Virus record (IMG/VR): IMGVR_UViG_3300037010_000660
Span: 1 to 39,061 of that record
Strand: one strand, 5' to 3'
DNA from: a virus
Length of the DNA: 39,061 nucleotides
In this document: piece after piece, positions 1 through 7,259 of the stretch
Position numbering within the stretch: the first letter of the stretch is position 1
Layout of the letters: each line of letters starts with the position of its first letter
Made by a program: the position numbers and the translations under genes
The notes under the pieces: model-generated
The model's input: the letters and a program-made list of their open reading frames with translations, nothing else
Told to the model about the DNA's origin: nothing
The model's database searches: none

Positions 1-96
1 CCTCCAATGCTCAATGCACTCGCGCTGGTAGCAGCCCGTGAGCGAGACTGTGATGTGGCGGACGGCTTCCTCGATGGTTGGCTGTTTGCCACTCAC
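1..96 (-). CDS. Junction-spanning small protein, 5' part (32 of 36 codons)
   Basis: A GTG at 96-94 opens an ORF that stays open to base 1. It continues in frame on the minus strand from 39061 as Leu-Pro-Glu-Lys and a TGA at 39049-39047. The full product would be 36 residues. The start overlaps the stop of the zinc-ribbon gene (GTGA, 96-93), and the stop overlaps the ATG of the next gene (39050). A GGAG ribosome binding site lies just before the GTG. No family is recognised; the peptide is mixed in charge with two cysteines. The double 4-base overlap is typical of tightly packed phage operons, and is the main evidence that the ends of this window are joined in nature. Confidence 0.7.
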   Translation of the reverse strand, partial: MSGKQPTIEEAVRHITVSLTGCYQRECIEHWR

Positions 97-296
97 TTCT
101 CCATTCCGGCACAACAGCCATCCTTGAGCCACGGAGATTCTTGGCCATCGGCCCCAGGTTCACGCTCGAACATCCCGCATTCTTCGGCGGCCTTCTGTGA
201 GCATACCTGGCCCTTGTAGTGAATGCGGCAACGGAGCGCCCCGTCGGCACCTTGGTAGCTGTTCGTACAGCCTGGGCAAGATAGATGCAATGTCAT
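93..296 (-). CDS. Small zinc-ribbon-like protein (67 aa)
   Basis: This 67-residue protein has seven cysteines, including a CPGC pair near residues 8-11, a CRIH segment and further Cys near 32, 40 and 61-62, consistent with a small metal-binding fold. Its ATG overlaps the stop of the Cro-like gene by 4 bases (ATGA at 296-293) and its TGA overlaps the GTG of the next ORF, so it is the second gene of the leftward operon. The function is unknown. Similar small Cys-rich proteins are common accessory genes next to phage replication genes. It is called real because of the overlaps on both sides and the Cys pattern, not from a recognised family. Confidence 0.65.
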   Translation of the reverse strand: MTLHLSCPGCTNSYQGADGALRCRIHYKGQVCSQKAAEECGMFEREPGADGQESPWLKDGCCAGMEK

Positions 297-523
297 ACTG
301 TTCGCCCAGGCGTGCCGTCCAGAGGATTTGGGTAGATGTCAGGACGAAGCATGTGTGGTAAGACTTTCCATCCCAGCGCATCGCATACCGGAATGACATA
401 CTCCGCCTTTAGAACATCATCGTCTCCCCAATGGCATACGGCTTGCCGAGTGACTCCGACAACAGCAGCCAGGGCCGCCTTGTTGTTTCGGAAGTGGTTT
501 CTTACGAGGTCTGCTATGTTCAT
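293..523 (-). CDS. Cro/YdaS-like helix-turn-helix regulator (76 aa)
   Basis: The protein starts at ATG 523. A longer in-frame ORF runs upstream to 751, but that part is the regulatory region and reads as non-coding. Residues 7-35 look like the first helices of a small HTH domain of the Cro/YdaS type: HFRNNKAALAAVVGVTRQAV, with the recognition helix around TRQAVCHW. The C-terminal half ends in a LRPDIYPNP segment, as in many YdaS-like proteins. It is the first gene of the leftward early operon. It faces a long intergenic region full of TTTAC/GTAAA half-sites, so autoregulation and control of the rightward early promoter are likely (inference). No protease or dimerisation domain of the CI type is attached. 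Confidence 0.8.
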   Translation of the reverse strand: MNIADLVRNHFRNNKAALAAVVGVTRQAVCHWGDDDVLKAEYVIPVCDALGWKVLPHMLRPDIYPNPLDGTPGRTV

Positions 524-529
524 GCCGCA

Positions 530-558
530 AGTTAACCACATTTTACAGCTCAAGTCAA
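530..558 (-). promoter_or_regulatory. Candidate leftward promoter for the Cro-like operon
   Basis: On the minus strand TTGACT (558-553) is followed after 17 bases by TTAACT (535-530), directly upstream of the ATG at 523. The -35 is close to consensus, but the -10 matches only 3 of 6 positions. The short distance to the start codon would leave almost no leader. It is therefore a candidate only; a start further upstream is possible. Confidence 0.35.
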
Positions 559-611
559 CATCCTGCATGTGGCACGAACACCGTTCCACGAAAATTTTTT
601 GGAAACACCCC

Positions 612-661
612 TTTACTTGTGGTAAATCATGGTTTACAGTATCGACATCAAAGCAGTTTAC
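612..661. promoter_or_regulatory. Operator-like cluster of TTTAC / GTAAA half-sites
   Basis: TTTAC at 612-616, GTAAA at 622-626, TTTAC at 633-637 and TTTAC at 657-661 form two overlapping inverted repeats, GTAAATCATGGTTTAC and TTTACTTGTGGTAAA, plus a lone half-site. The cluster lies in the 380-base gap between the leftward regulator gene and the rightward early genes. It is the natural place for a Cro-like protein to act. Half-site spacing differs (5 and 6 bases), so which pair is the true operator is open. The rest of 662-826 shows no gene. Confidence 0.5.
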
Positions 662-826
662 CGCAGCGATGCCCGGCCGAACAGGCGTACCTAAAGGAAG
701 CCTCAAACGCTGGAATCCGGCGAAATAGCGACCACGAGCTGGCGCGGACACTAGGTTGTCTTTACCGGATGGGGTTCTTGTTCAGTAGAGCGATAGGTGC
801 TAAGTAAAAAAATACGCGCCTAGCTC

Positions 827-855
827 TTGACAAATGCGCACCGATTTGGTGTAAT
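827..855 (+). promoter_or_regulatory. Rightward early promoter
   Basis: TTGACA (827-832) and TGTAAT (850-855) are separated by 17 bases, a perfect -35 and a one-mismatch -10. It lies 46 bases before the first start codon of the early rightward operon (902). No other equally good promoter is seen until 8413, so it probably drives the recombination and nucleotide-metabolism genes. Confidence 0.8.
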
Positions 856-901
856 AGAAGCGTCCAAGCAAGGACGCCACACAACGACGAAGGAGAACGC
901 A

Positions 902-1099
902 ATGAACACACAACACGTCCCGCCAGTCGCGTATCGCTACCGCTTCGGTTACGGATCGGTAAAGCATCGTCTGTCGATCCTCAAAAGCGCTCGCGAATAC
1001 CGCGATCGTAGGAGGCTCTACAAGAACTACTACGAGCCGACGCCGTTTGAGCGGTTAACGCACATTGAGCATCTGATCAAGGAAAGGTCCACAGCATGA
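902..1099 (+). CDS. Small basic hypothetical protein (65 aa)
   Basis: ATG 902 is chosen because AAGGAG sits 7 bases upstream; an in-frame TTG at 827 lies inside the promoter -35 and is rejected. The 65-residue product is rich in Arg, Lys and Tyr (YRYRFGYGS near residue 10, then REYRDRRRLYKNYY) and has no recognised domain. It is the first gene after the early promoter and its TGA overlaps the ATG of the ERF gene by 4 bases. First genes after phage early promoters are often small host-takeover or regulatory proteins, but nothing in this sequence assigns such a role. Confidence 0.75.
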   Translation: MNTQHVPPVAYRYRFGYGSVKHRLSILKSAREYRDRRRLYKNYYEPTPFERLTHIEHLIKERSTA

Positions 1100-1785
1100 G
1101 CGAGGTTTATAAAGCCATCAATGGCGTGCAGGCGCAGCTTGCCGCCGTAGGTATCAGCAAGACGCGCAGAAACCAGCAACAGGGCTACCAGTTCAGGGGA
1201 ATCGACGAAATCTACAACGTCGTGTCCCCGATGCTGGCCGAGGCTGGCTTGTGCATCCTGCCGCGCGTGCTGTCCAGACAGCAGACGGAGCGGGCAACGG
1301 TCAAGGGTGGCGTGCTGTTTTCTGTTGTCGTCGAGGTCGAGTTCGACTTCGTGTCATCAAAAGACGGCAGCCGTCACACCGTCAAAACGTTCGGCGAGGC
1401 GATGGACAGCGCCGACAAGGCAACGAACAAGGCCATGAGTGCGGCGTACAAATATGCCGTAATTCAGGCGTTCGCTATCCCGACCGAGGGAGACAACGAC
1501 GCCGATGCGCACTCGCCTGAGGTGACGGCGGCACAGCCGGAGCGCCCGCAACTGCCGGCGTGCCCGGACGCCAAGATCGAAAGGTGGTTCCAGAACGTCC
1601 TTGATGGCAAGGCCAGGGCCGACGATCTGATGCCGTTCGCGTCCGCGCGATACGCTCTCACGGACGCGCAAAAGCGGCGCATCCAAACCTTTGTGGCGGC
1701 GCAGGAGGCGAAGGCTTCGGCCGATGTTGCCGGATTTGTGGCCGAGATGGCGGCCGCAGAGCGTCAACCGGGTGAGGATGGGTGA
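1096..1785 (+). CDS. erf: ERF-family single-strand annealing recombinase
   Basis: This 229-residue protein matches the ERF superfamily of single-strand annealing proteins (P22 Erf type). The N-terminal half carries FRGIDEIYNVVSPMLAEAGL near residue 33 and the family hallmark GEAMDSADKATNKAMSAAYK near residue 98. The C-terminal 80 residues are a charged Ala/Glu-rich tail. It is expected to anneal complementary single strands during phage recombination and genome circularisation. It overlaps the gene before it by 4 bases, and the exonuclease gene follows directly, the classic annealase-exonuclease pair. SSB lies further on in the same direction. Confidence 0.92.
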   Translation: MSEVYKAINGVQAQLAAVGISKTRRNQQQGYQFRGIDEIYNVVSPMLAEAGLCILPRVLSRQQTERATVKGGVLFSVVVEVEFDFVSSKDGSRHTVKTFGEAMDSADKATNKAMSAAYKYAVIQAFAIPTEGDNDADAHSPEVTAAQPERPQLPACPDAKIERWFQNVLDGKARADDLMPFASARYALTDAQKRRIQTFVAAQEAKASADVAGFVAEMAAAERQPGEDG

Positions 1786-3215
1786 TGGCGCGCATCCACT
1801 TCCTCAAGCAAGGCAGCAAGGAGTGGCACGCCCATCGAGAGACGCCGAACCAGATCAACGGCAGCGAGCTTGCTGCGATCATGGGCCTGTCCAGATATGT
1901 GAGCAGGGCAGAAATGGTTCGTCGCAAGGCCACCGGGATCAAGCCGGAATATGACGCCGCAACGCTTGCGCGCTTTGCCGAAGGCCATGATGCGGAAGAA
2001 CTGGCTCGCCCGATTGCAGAGGAAATAATCGGAGACGATCTGTCCCCGCTGGTAATGTCCGACACAATCGACGGCGTTCTGTTGTCCGTGAGCCTTGACG
2101 GAGTGACGCAGGACTTCGAGACAACGTTCGAGCATAAGCTGTTGAACGCTTCGTTGGCCGAGGCGCTAGACGCTGGCTACCTGCCGGAAGAATACCACCC
2201 GCAATGCGAGGCGGGCCTGATGGTGTCCGGTGCGACCAGGTGCCTGTTCATGGCGTCGCGGGGCGGAGACCCGACAACAGCGCGGCATTACTGGTACGAA
2301 TCGCAGCCGGAATTGCGGCGGCGCATCATCGCGGTGTGCAAGCAGTTCCTCGATGACGTTGCGAACTATGTCCACGCCGAGGCCGAGCCGGCGCTCATAG
2401 CTGCCGACATCAAGTCGCTACCAGCGCTATTCGTGCAGGTAGAGGGCAGGGTGATTGCTTCCAACCTGGATGCCTTCCAGTCTGCCGCGCGAACATTCCT
2501 CAACAGCGTCAAAGACGACCTTGTGACAGACCAGGACTTCGCGGACGCCGAGAAGATGGTCAAGTTCCTCAAGGATGGCGAGGAAAAGCTGGAATACGCG
2601 AAGCATCAGGCGTTGGAGCAGACGGCAAGCATTTACAAGCTGTTCAGCGCCATCGACACGATCAAGGAGCAAATGAGGGCCAAGCGCCTAGCACTCGACA
2701 AGCTGGTGAAGCATGAGAAGTATAGGCGAAAGCATGATCTCATCGAGGAGTCGAAAGCCAAGTTCGACGCACACGTCCGGGCGCTGAGCGAGAGCCTTGG
2801 CGCGGAACTGTTTACGCAGACGAACGTGCGTTCGCGCTTTGCCGAGGCCATCAAAGGGTTGAAGTCGATTGACTCGATGCGCGACAGGCTGGACTTGGCG
2901 CTCGCGGAGGCCAAGATCGAGGCGACCGAGAGCGCCCGCACTATCCGGGACATTCTGCAACCAGCAGTAACAGATCAACATGCGAAGCACACCGAAGCGA
3001 CGCACGTAGAGCCGAGCGAGACGGCAATGCCCGAGGAACAGCTAGCTGGTAGCCAACCTATCAAAGTCGATGAAGCTCTTATCGACGACTTCCTGTCAGT
3101 GCTTGAAATCGGCGCAAATGAGCGTATGGAGATTCGCCCAATTCTGGTTGAGTTCGAGATGTTCAGAATCAAGCGGTCAATATTCGGATGCGCGAAGGGA
3201 GTCGCACATGGATGA
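1785..3215 (+). CDS. YqaJ-type phage recombination exonuclease
   Basis: The product is about 476 residues. The first third is a YqaJ/lambda-exonuclease-like PD-(D/E)XK nuclease: an N-terminal GSKEWHAHRETPNQINGSE, the acidic SLDG (Asp near 106), FEHK (Glu 117, Lys 119) and the downstream QCEAGLMVSGA helix. The C-terminal part is long, charged and helical (coiled-coil-like, residues about 240-400) and exceeds the usual nuclease length. The start is ATG 1785 overlapping the erf stop; a GTG at 1782 would add one residue. It probably resects dsDNA ends to load the ERF protein. The last 8 bases overlap the helicase gene. Confidence 0.85.
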   Translation: MARIHFLKQGSKEWHAHRETPNQINGSELAAIMGLSRYVSRAEMVRRKATGIKPEYDAATLARFAEGHDAEELARPIAEEIIGDDLSPLVMSDTIDGVLLSVSLDGVTQDFETTFEHKLLNASLAEALDAGYLPEEYHPQCEAGLMVSGATRCLFMASRGGDPTTARHYWYESQPELRRRIIAVCKQFLDDVANYVHAEAEPALIAADIKSLPALFVQVEGRVIASNLDAFQSAARTFLNSVKDDLVTDQDFADAEKMVKFLKDGEEKLEYAKHQALEQTASIYKLFSAIDTIKEQMRAKRLALDKLVKHEKYRRKHDLIEESKAKFDAHVRALSESLGAELFTQTNVRSRFAEAIKGLKSIDSMRDRLDLALAEAKIEATESARTIRDILQPAVTDQHAKHTEATHVEPSETAMPEEQLAGSQPIKVDEALIDDFLSVLEIGANERMEIRPILVEFEMFRIKRSIFGCAKGVAHG

Positions 3216-4599
3216 CCGTTATCTAGAGTTTGTGCGCGCCAAGCTGGCGGCGATTCCGCCTGTAGGAATCACGCGAGACGTGCCGATCATTGATGGCCTA
3301 TTCCCGCACCAGCGGGCGCTTGTGCGGTGGGCGCTGCGCCGTGGGCGGGCAGCCATTTTTGCCGACACTGGGCTCGGGAAGACGCGCATCCAAATAGCTT
3401 GGGCCGACGCAGTTTGCAGGGAGGAAGGTTATGACGTGCTTATTCTTGCTCCGCTTGCCGTCGCGCAGCAAACGGCGGCCGAGGCGGCGTCAGTGGGGGT
3501 CGCTGTGAATCACGCCCATGATGCGAGCGAAGTCGAGCCGGGTATCACCATCACCAACTACGACAGGCTACACAAGTTCGACACCTCTCGATTCGGAGCG
3601 GTTGTGCTCGATGAATCAAGCGTTATCAAGCACCACAATAGCAAGACGCTCCAAGATTTGCTAGACGCGTTTGCGCGTACGCCATATAGGCTTTGCGCTA
3701 CGGCGACTCCAGCCCCAAATGACTGGACCGAATTGGGCACGCACGCAGAGTTCCTCGGGATCAGGTCGCGCGCCGAAATGCTGGCGGAGTTCTTTGTTCA
3801 CGATGGCGGAGAAACCCAGACATGGCGACTGAAGGGGCATGCCAAACACGCATTCTGGCAATGGGTGGCTACTTGGGGTGCGATGTTGCGAAGCCCTGCT
3901 GATTTGGGGTTTGACGCCAGCGCGTACAACCTGCCTACGCTGCATGTTCACCAGCACATGGTCAAAGCCGACAACCCAACTGTTACGCCTGGGATGTTGT
4001 TTGCGCTTGAGGCGACCGACCTGATGGCGCGCAGGAATGCTAGAAAGGATAGTCTTGATGCGCGAGTCAGGGCATGCGCCGACATTGTGAATGCCAATGA
4101 TGAGCCGTGGGTCGTCTGGTGCGACCTGAACGCCGAAGGCGATGCCTTGCGGGCCGCAATTCCTGACGCAGTAGAGATACGCGGCTCTGACACTGCACCA
4201 GACAAGGAACGCAAGCTGATCGATTTCGCGGCCGGGAATATCAGAGTGCTTGTCACGAAACCATCAATCGCTGGATGGGGCCTGAACTGGCAACACTGCC
4301 GGAATGTGGGATTCGTAGGCGTAACCGACTCATGGGAAGCTTACTATCAGGCCGTTCGCCGCTGCTGGCGCTTTGGTCAAAAGCGCGATGTCCACGTTCA
4401 TATATTTGCCAGCGAGCAAGAAGGCAGCGTAGTCGCCAACCTGAGGCGCAAAGAAAAAGACGCGCTGGCGATGTCTGATGCGCTTGCCGCCGAGGTTCTA
4501 GATAGTGTCAAGGCCGATGTGTTTAGCCAGCGTCGGGAAAGCAACGACTACACCGCTTCCACCCAAGTGCAACTTCCTTCCTTCATGAGGTCAGCATGA
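3208..4599 (+). CDS. SNF2-like DEAD/H helicase
   Basis: This is a 463-residue superfamily 2 ATPase. Visible motifs are the Q-like FPHQRALVRWA near 32, Walker A ADTGLGKT (52-59), motif Ia LAPLAV, motif II DESS (135-138), motif III ATATP (164-168), GWGLNWQ in the second lobe and motif VI QAVRRCWRFGQ (381-391). The DESS and RxxRxGQ pattern places it with compact SNF2-type phage helicases, which move on duplex DNA and are common beside YqaJ and ERF genes. ATG 3208 is used, overlapping the nuclease stop; the longer in-frame ORF starting at 3070 lies within the nuclease gene. It probably helps replication or recombination (inference). Confidence 0.88.
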   Translation: MDDRYLEFVRAKLAAIPPVGITRDVPIIDGLFPHQRALVRWALRRGRAAIFADTGLGKTRIQIAWADAVCREEGYDVLILAPLAVAQQTAAEAASVGVAVNHAHDASEVEPGITITNYDRLHKFDTSRFGAVVLDESSVIKHHNSKTLQDLLDAFARTPYRLCATATPAPNDWTELGTHAEFLGIRSRAEMLAEFFVHDGGETQTWRLKGHAKHAFWQWVATWGAMLRSPADLGFDASAYNLPTLHVHQHMVKADNPTVTPGMLFALEATDLMARRNARKDSLDARVRACADIVNANDEPWVVWCDLNAEGDALRAAIPDAVEIRGSDTAPDKERKLIDFAAGNIRVLVTKPSIAGWGLNWQHCRNVGFVGVTDSWEAYYQAVRRCWRFGQKRDVHVHIFASEQEGSVVANLRRKEKDALAMSDALAAEVLDSVKADVFSQRRESNDYTASTQVQLPSFMRSA

Positions 4600-5477
4600 A
4601 CTGCATAGATCAATTCCACGGCAATAACTTTAGCATCTTCAATGGCGACTGCGTAGAAGTGCTTCGCGGGATGCCGGAGGCGAGCATTGATTACTCAATC
4701 TTCTCCCCTCCGTTCTCCAGCCTATACACATACTCAAACAGCCCGCGCGACATGGGCAACGTTCGCAATGACGAGGAGTTTTTCGAGCACTTCGATTTTC
4801 TTGTGCGGGAGTTGCTGCGCGTGGTTAAGCCCGGACACAACGTCAGCTTTCACTGCATGCTGCTTCCGACCAGCAAGGAGCGCGACGGGTACATTGGGCT
4901 GAAGGATTTCCGCGGCGAATTGATTCGCGCATTCCAGAAACACGGATTCATCTACGCAAGCGAAGTGTGTATCTGGAAGGACCCTGTGACGGCAATGCAG
5001 CGCACGAAGGCGCTCGGGCTGCTGCATAAGACAGTACGCACGAATGCAACCATGTGCCGACAGGGTATCCCCGACTACCTTGTGACGGTTCGCCGACCAG
5101 GAGAAGTCGAGTATCGCGTCACGCACGATAAGGAACAATTCCCCGTCGAGAAGTGGCAAAAGATCGCCAGCCCTGTATGGACGGACATAGACCCGTCCGA
5201 CACGCTGCAATACCGCAGCGCGCGCGAACATGATGATGAGCGGCACATTTGCCCGCTTCAGCTTGAAGTGATCAGGCGCGGAATCGATCTTTGGACTAAT
5301 CCGGGAGACATCGTGCTATCGCCGTTTGCCGGTATTGGGTCAGAAGGTTTTGTCGCAGTTGAGATGGGACGCCGTTTCGTTGGCGTTGAGCTCAAGGGTA
5401 GTTATTATCGTCAGGCCGCCATCAACTTACAGGAAGCCGAGTCATCCAAGACGCGCGACCTGTTCGCGGCAGACTAA
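4596..5477 (+). CDS. Beta-class DNA methyltransferase (N4-cytosine or N6-adenine)
   Basis: This 293-residue amino-methyltransferase has motif order IV then I, the beta arrangement. Motif IV is SPPF (37-40), a form more usual in N4-cytosine enzymes than the adenine-type DPPY. The AdoMet-binding motif I is LSPFAGIGSEGF (Phe-Ala-Gly near 244-248), followed by GRRFVGVELKGSYY. The middle carries a target-recognition-like region. No restriction endonuclease lies beside it, so it is an orphan enzyme that probably shields phage DNA from host restriction or marks it for replication. The ATG overlaps the helicase stop (ATGA), tying it to the recombination operon. Site specificity cannot be read from the sequence. 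Confidence 0.88.
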   Translation: MNCIDQFHGNNFSIFNGDCVEVLRGMPEASIDYSIFSPPFSSLYTYSNSPRDMGNVRNDEEFFEHFDFLVRELLRVVKPGHNVSFHCMLLPTSKERDGYIGLKDFRGELIRAFQKHGFIYASEVCIWKDPVTAMQRTKALGLLHKTVRTNATMCRQGIPDYLVTVRRPGEVEYRVTHDKEQFPVEKWQKIASPVWTDIDPSDTLQYRSAREHDDERHICPLQLEVIRRGIDLWTNPGDIVLSPFAGIGSEGFVAVEMGRRFVGVELKGSYYRQAAINLQEAESSKTRDLFAAD

Positions 5478-5539
5478 GGAGCTACTGGCTGATTGGAGTA
5501 AGTAGCGTGCGTTCTATTTATTTTTGAAAGGATAACGGA

Positions 5540-5797
5540 ATGGATTATTGGGAAGTGGAAGATCTTGCGATGTCCATGTTGGGACTTGACGAAGATATGG
5601 ATGACATCGAAGCCGTTGAGCATGCGTTTGCCGATAAATATGGCATATCGCTTGAGAGCTTCATGAAGATCGCCGAGGCGTTGATGCCGTTCACAATCCC
5701 CGCGAAAGCAGCGATAAGCGGTGAGTTGTTTCACGGATTTGTAAAGGACGGTGCATTCACCTGCAAGCAGAATGTGAAGCAATTCCCCGCTGGTTGA
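5540..5797 (+). CDS. Hypothetical acidic protein (85 aa)
   Basis: An 85-residue acidic protein follows a good ribosome binding site (AAAGGATAACGGA). The N-terminus is rich in Asp and Glu (DLAMSMLGLDEDMDDIEAVE) and reads as helical. The last 13 residues look less like a natural end. Dropping one C from the CCCC at 5785-5788 would join this frame to a coding-like stretch that stops at 5879, exactly on the next start codon. Either this gene is shifted near its 3' end or a separate small ORF follows. No family is recognised; it belongs to the early rightward operon by position. Confidence 0.7.
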   Translation: MDYWEVEDLAMSMLGLDEDMDDIEAVEHAFADKYGISLESFMKIAEALMPFTIPAKAAISGELFHGFVKDGAFTCKQNVKQFPAG

Positions 5798-5813
5798 TAG
5801 GTCTGCCGCCCGA

Positions 5814-5879
5814 GTGGGAAGACTGCTCGCATACGTAAACGCGATCGTCGGTGAAGATGTTTCTATGAGGAAATTCTGA
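5814..5879 (+). pseudogene. Possible shifted 3' end of the 5540 gene, or tiny ORF
   Basis: In the frame one base off the 5540 gene, codons from about 5787 to TGA 5877-5879 read as plausible protein (LVDRSAARVGRLLAYVNAIV, then GEDVSMRKF). A GTG at 5814 could start a 21-residue peptide. The TGA overlaps the ATG of the following zinc-ribbon gene, as expected for a coupled operon. A single-base deletion in the CCCC run at 5785-5788 would fuse it to the upstream gene, giving a protein of about 112 residues. This could be a real phage mutation, a sequencing error or a programmed shift. Confidence 0.3.
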
Positions 5880-6154
5880 TGGCTGTAATAGACCTTAAAC
5901 AAGCCAAGGAAAAGCGTGAACCGCATTTGAGCGGGAAAGCGCGCTGCATTGCGTGTAATCACGAATGGGTTGCGACTGCACCTGTCGGAACCATTTGGAT
6001 GGAATGCCCGAAATGTACTCTTGAGCGCGGGCGGTATGTAGCCCAGGTGCAGCGAGACGACTTGCACTGGCATTGCAAGTGTGGCAACGACCTGTTCTAT
6101 TCGACACCTGACGGTATCTACTGCCCGAACTGTGGGGTGTGGCAACATGAGTAA
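5879..6154 (+). CDS. Zinc-ribbon protein (91 aa)
   Basis: This 91-residue protein has two treble-clef or ribbon-like pairs: CIACNHEW (Cys 23/26) with CPKC (44/47), and CKCG with CPNCG near the C-terminus. The eight cysteines suggest two zinc sites. The N-terminus (AVIDLKQAKEKREPHLSGKA) is a common leader in small phage zinc-ribbon proteins. The stop overlaps the start of the deaminase gene by 8 bases. The function is unknown; DNA or protein binding is the usual guess for such folds. Confidence 0.8.
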   Translation: MAVIDLKQAKEKREPHLSGKARCIACNHEWVATAPVGTIWMECPKCTLERGRYVAQVQRDDLHWHCKCGNDLFYSTPDGIYCPNCGVWQHE

Positions 6155-6584
6155 ATGGGATGACCGTATGTCGGAATTGGCGAATCTGGTCGCCACGTGG
6201 AGCAAAGACCCGAGCACTGGCGTAGGAGCCGTGATCGTCGATACCAAGAACCGTGTTGTTTCGCTTGGATACAACGGGTTTCCGGGATGCGTGGTCGATT
6301 CAGACGAGATGCTGTTTGACCGCGACGAGAAGCTGCGTAGAACGATACACGCCGAGGAAAACGCCCTACTGTTCGCCGGACGCCAGTTGGAAGGATGCAC
6401 TATCTACGTTACACACCCGCCATGTGCGCGTTGCGCGGCAAAGATCATCCAGTCAGGCATTGCCCGTGTGGTTGCGCAAATCCCCGATGAAATGTTCTGC
6501 GGCCGATGGGAAGCGGATATGCGCAGTGCGTCCGCGATGTTCGGGGAGGCTGGAGTTATGTTTGAGCTTAAGAGCAAGCTATGA
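6147..6584 (+). CDS. Deoxycytidylate (dCMP) deaminase
   Basis: This 145-residue zinc hydrolase is of the CDA/dCMP deaminase family. Catalytic elements are HAE (68-70) and PPCARC (91-96, zinc ligands Cys 93 and Cys 96). Upstream KDPSTGVGAVIVD and GYNGFPG are typical of dCMP deaminases. It converts dCMP to dUMP, feeding dTTP synthesis for phage replication. No thymidylate synthase lies in this genome, so it must rely on the host enzyme. ATG 6147 is preferred over the longer ORF from 6081, which runs inside the upstream gene. The stop overlaps a short ORF at 6581. Confidence 0.9.
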   Translation: MSKWDDRMSELANLVATWSKDPSTGVGAVIVDTKNRVVSLGYNGFPGCVVDSDEMLFDRDEKLRRTIHAEENALLFAGRQLEGCTIYVTHPPCARCAAKIIQSGIARVVAQIPDEMFCGRWEADMRSASAMFGEAGVMFELKSKL

Positions 6585-6646
6585 AATTCGCACCATCAAT
6601 GCGCCGCGTCATGATCGCGCTATATCAACACAGAAATACGGAGTAA
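6581..6646 (+). pseudogene. Truncated 5' copy of the 7260 winged-helix gene
   Basis: The 21-residue ORF begins MKFAPSMRRVMIAL, nearly the same as the MKLTPSMRRVMIAL start of the gene at 7260. The first 42 bases differ at only three positions, then similarity ends abruptly and the frame closes at TAA 6644-6646. Its ATG overlaps the deaminase stop (ATGA). It may be a remnant of a duplication, or the scar of a recombination that inserted the two genes now lying between the copies. It may still be translated as a coupling peptide. Confidence 0.7.
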
Positions 6647-6649
6647 GGA

Positions 6650-7015
6650 ATGATTTATTGCGGAATTGATGAACACCAAGACGGCGCTGACTGGTGGTTC
6701 TACCATCCTGATGACGAAGCGCCATTAGCTACGAAGCGCAGCCGCAAGTGCTGTTCCTGCGGCGCAAAAATCTGCGTTGGCGAGACGGCTAGGAAAGTGA
6801 CGCGCTACCGACCTGCTACAGGGTTTGAAGAAATGCGTGGGATCGCCAGTGATGAAGTTGAAATTGCAGCATGGTATCTGTGCGAGACATGCGGCGATCT
6901 TGCTGAATCTCTTTCAGAGCTTGGTTTTTGCTACCACATCGGAAACGGAAAGAGCCTGAAAGAACAACTGGCAGACTACAGACGCGATGCTGTCACATTT
7001 ACTGGCAGCCGGTGA
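6650..7015 (+). CDS. Cys-rich hypothetical protein (121 aa)
   Basis: This 121-residue protein has two cysteine knuckles, CCSCGAKIC near residue 34 and CETCG near 78, and probably binds one zinc. The start has a TAAGGA site just before it, formed by the stop of the truncated ORF. The N-terminal CGIDEHQDGADWWFYHPDDE is acidic and aromatic. No function is recognised. It sits between the two copies of the duplicated 42-base segment, so it may have entered with that rearrangement. Confidence 0.72.
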   Translation: MIYCGIDEHQDGADWWFYHPDDEAPLATKRSRKCCSCGAKICVGETARKVTRYRPATGFEEMRGIASDEVEIAAWYLCETCGDLAESLSELGFCYHIGNGKSLKEQLADYRRDAVTFTGSR

Positions 7016-7019
7016 AGCG

Positions 7020-7241
7020 ATGAAAGACCAAGTTAAATTCAGTTGGGAAGGGTCTGTCGAGAGTGAAGCCGGGATTGCCGTTTACGAAATCGGCAAGTCA
7101 AGCTACTCGCTACGGCTACCAAACTTACGGTCTGCCAACCTTGTGCACATGGCGCTGTCGGATGCGTACCGTGCAGGACACGATGATGGCGTTTGTAGCA
7201 CGAAGGCCGCTGTGCAATCTGCACTGTCAAAACTTCTATAG
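7020..7241 (+). CDS. Hypothetical protein (73 aa)
   Basis: ATG 7020 follows the previous stop by 4 bases; an earlier in-frame ATG at 6987 overlaps the upstream gene. The 73-residue product has a predicted beta-rich N-terminal half and a helical C-terminal half (MALSDAYRAGHDDGVCSTKA) that resembles small phage accessory proteins, but no family is recognised. It is the second of two genes between the 42-base repeats. Confidence 0.65.
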   Translation: MKDQVKFSWEGSVESEAGIAVYEIGKSSYSLRLPNLRSANLVHMALSDAYRAGHDDGVCSTKAAVQSALSKLL

Positions 7242-7259
7242 AACGTCAATTGGTAAGCC

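Noticed and set aside
5474-6400. Long minus-strand ORF of 308 codons opposite the zinc-ribbon and dCMP deaminase genes
   Set aside because: It is a shadow of well-supported plus-strand genes, is Ser/Arg/His-biased and has no family-like motif.
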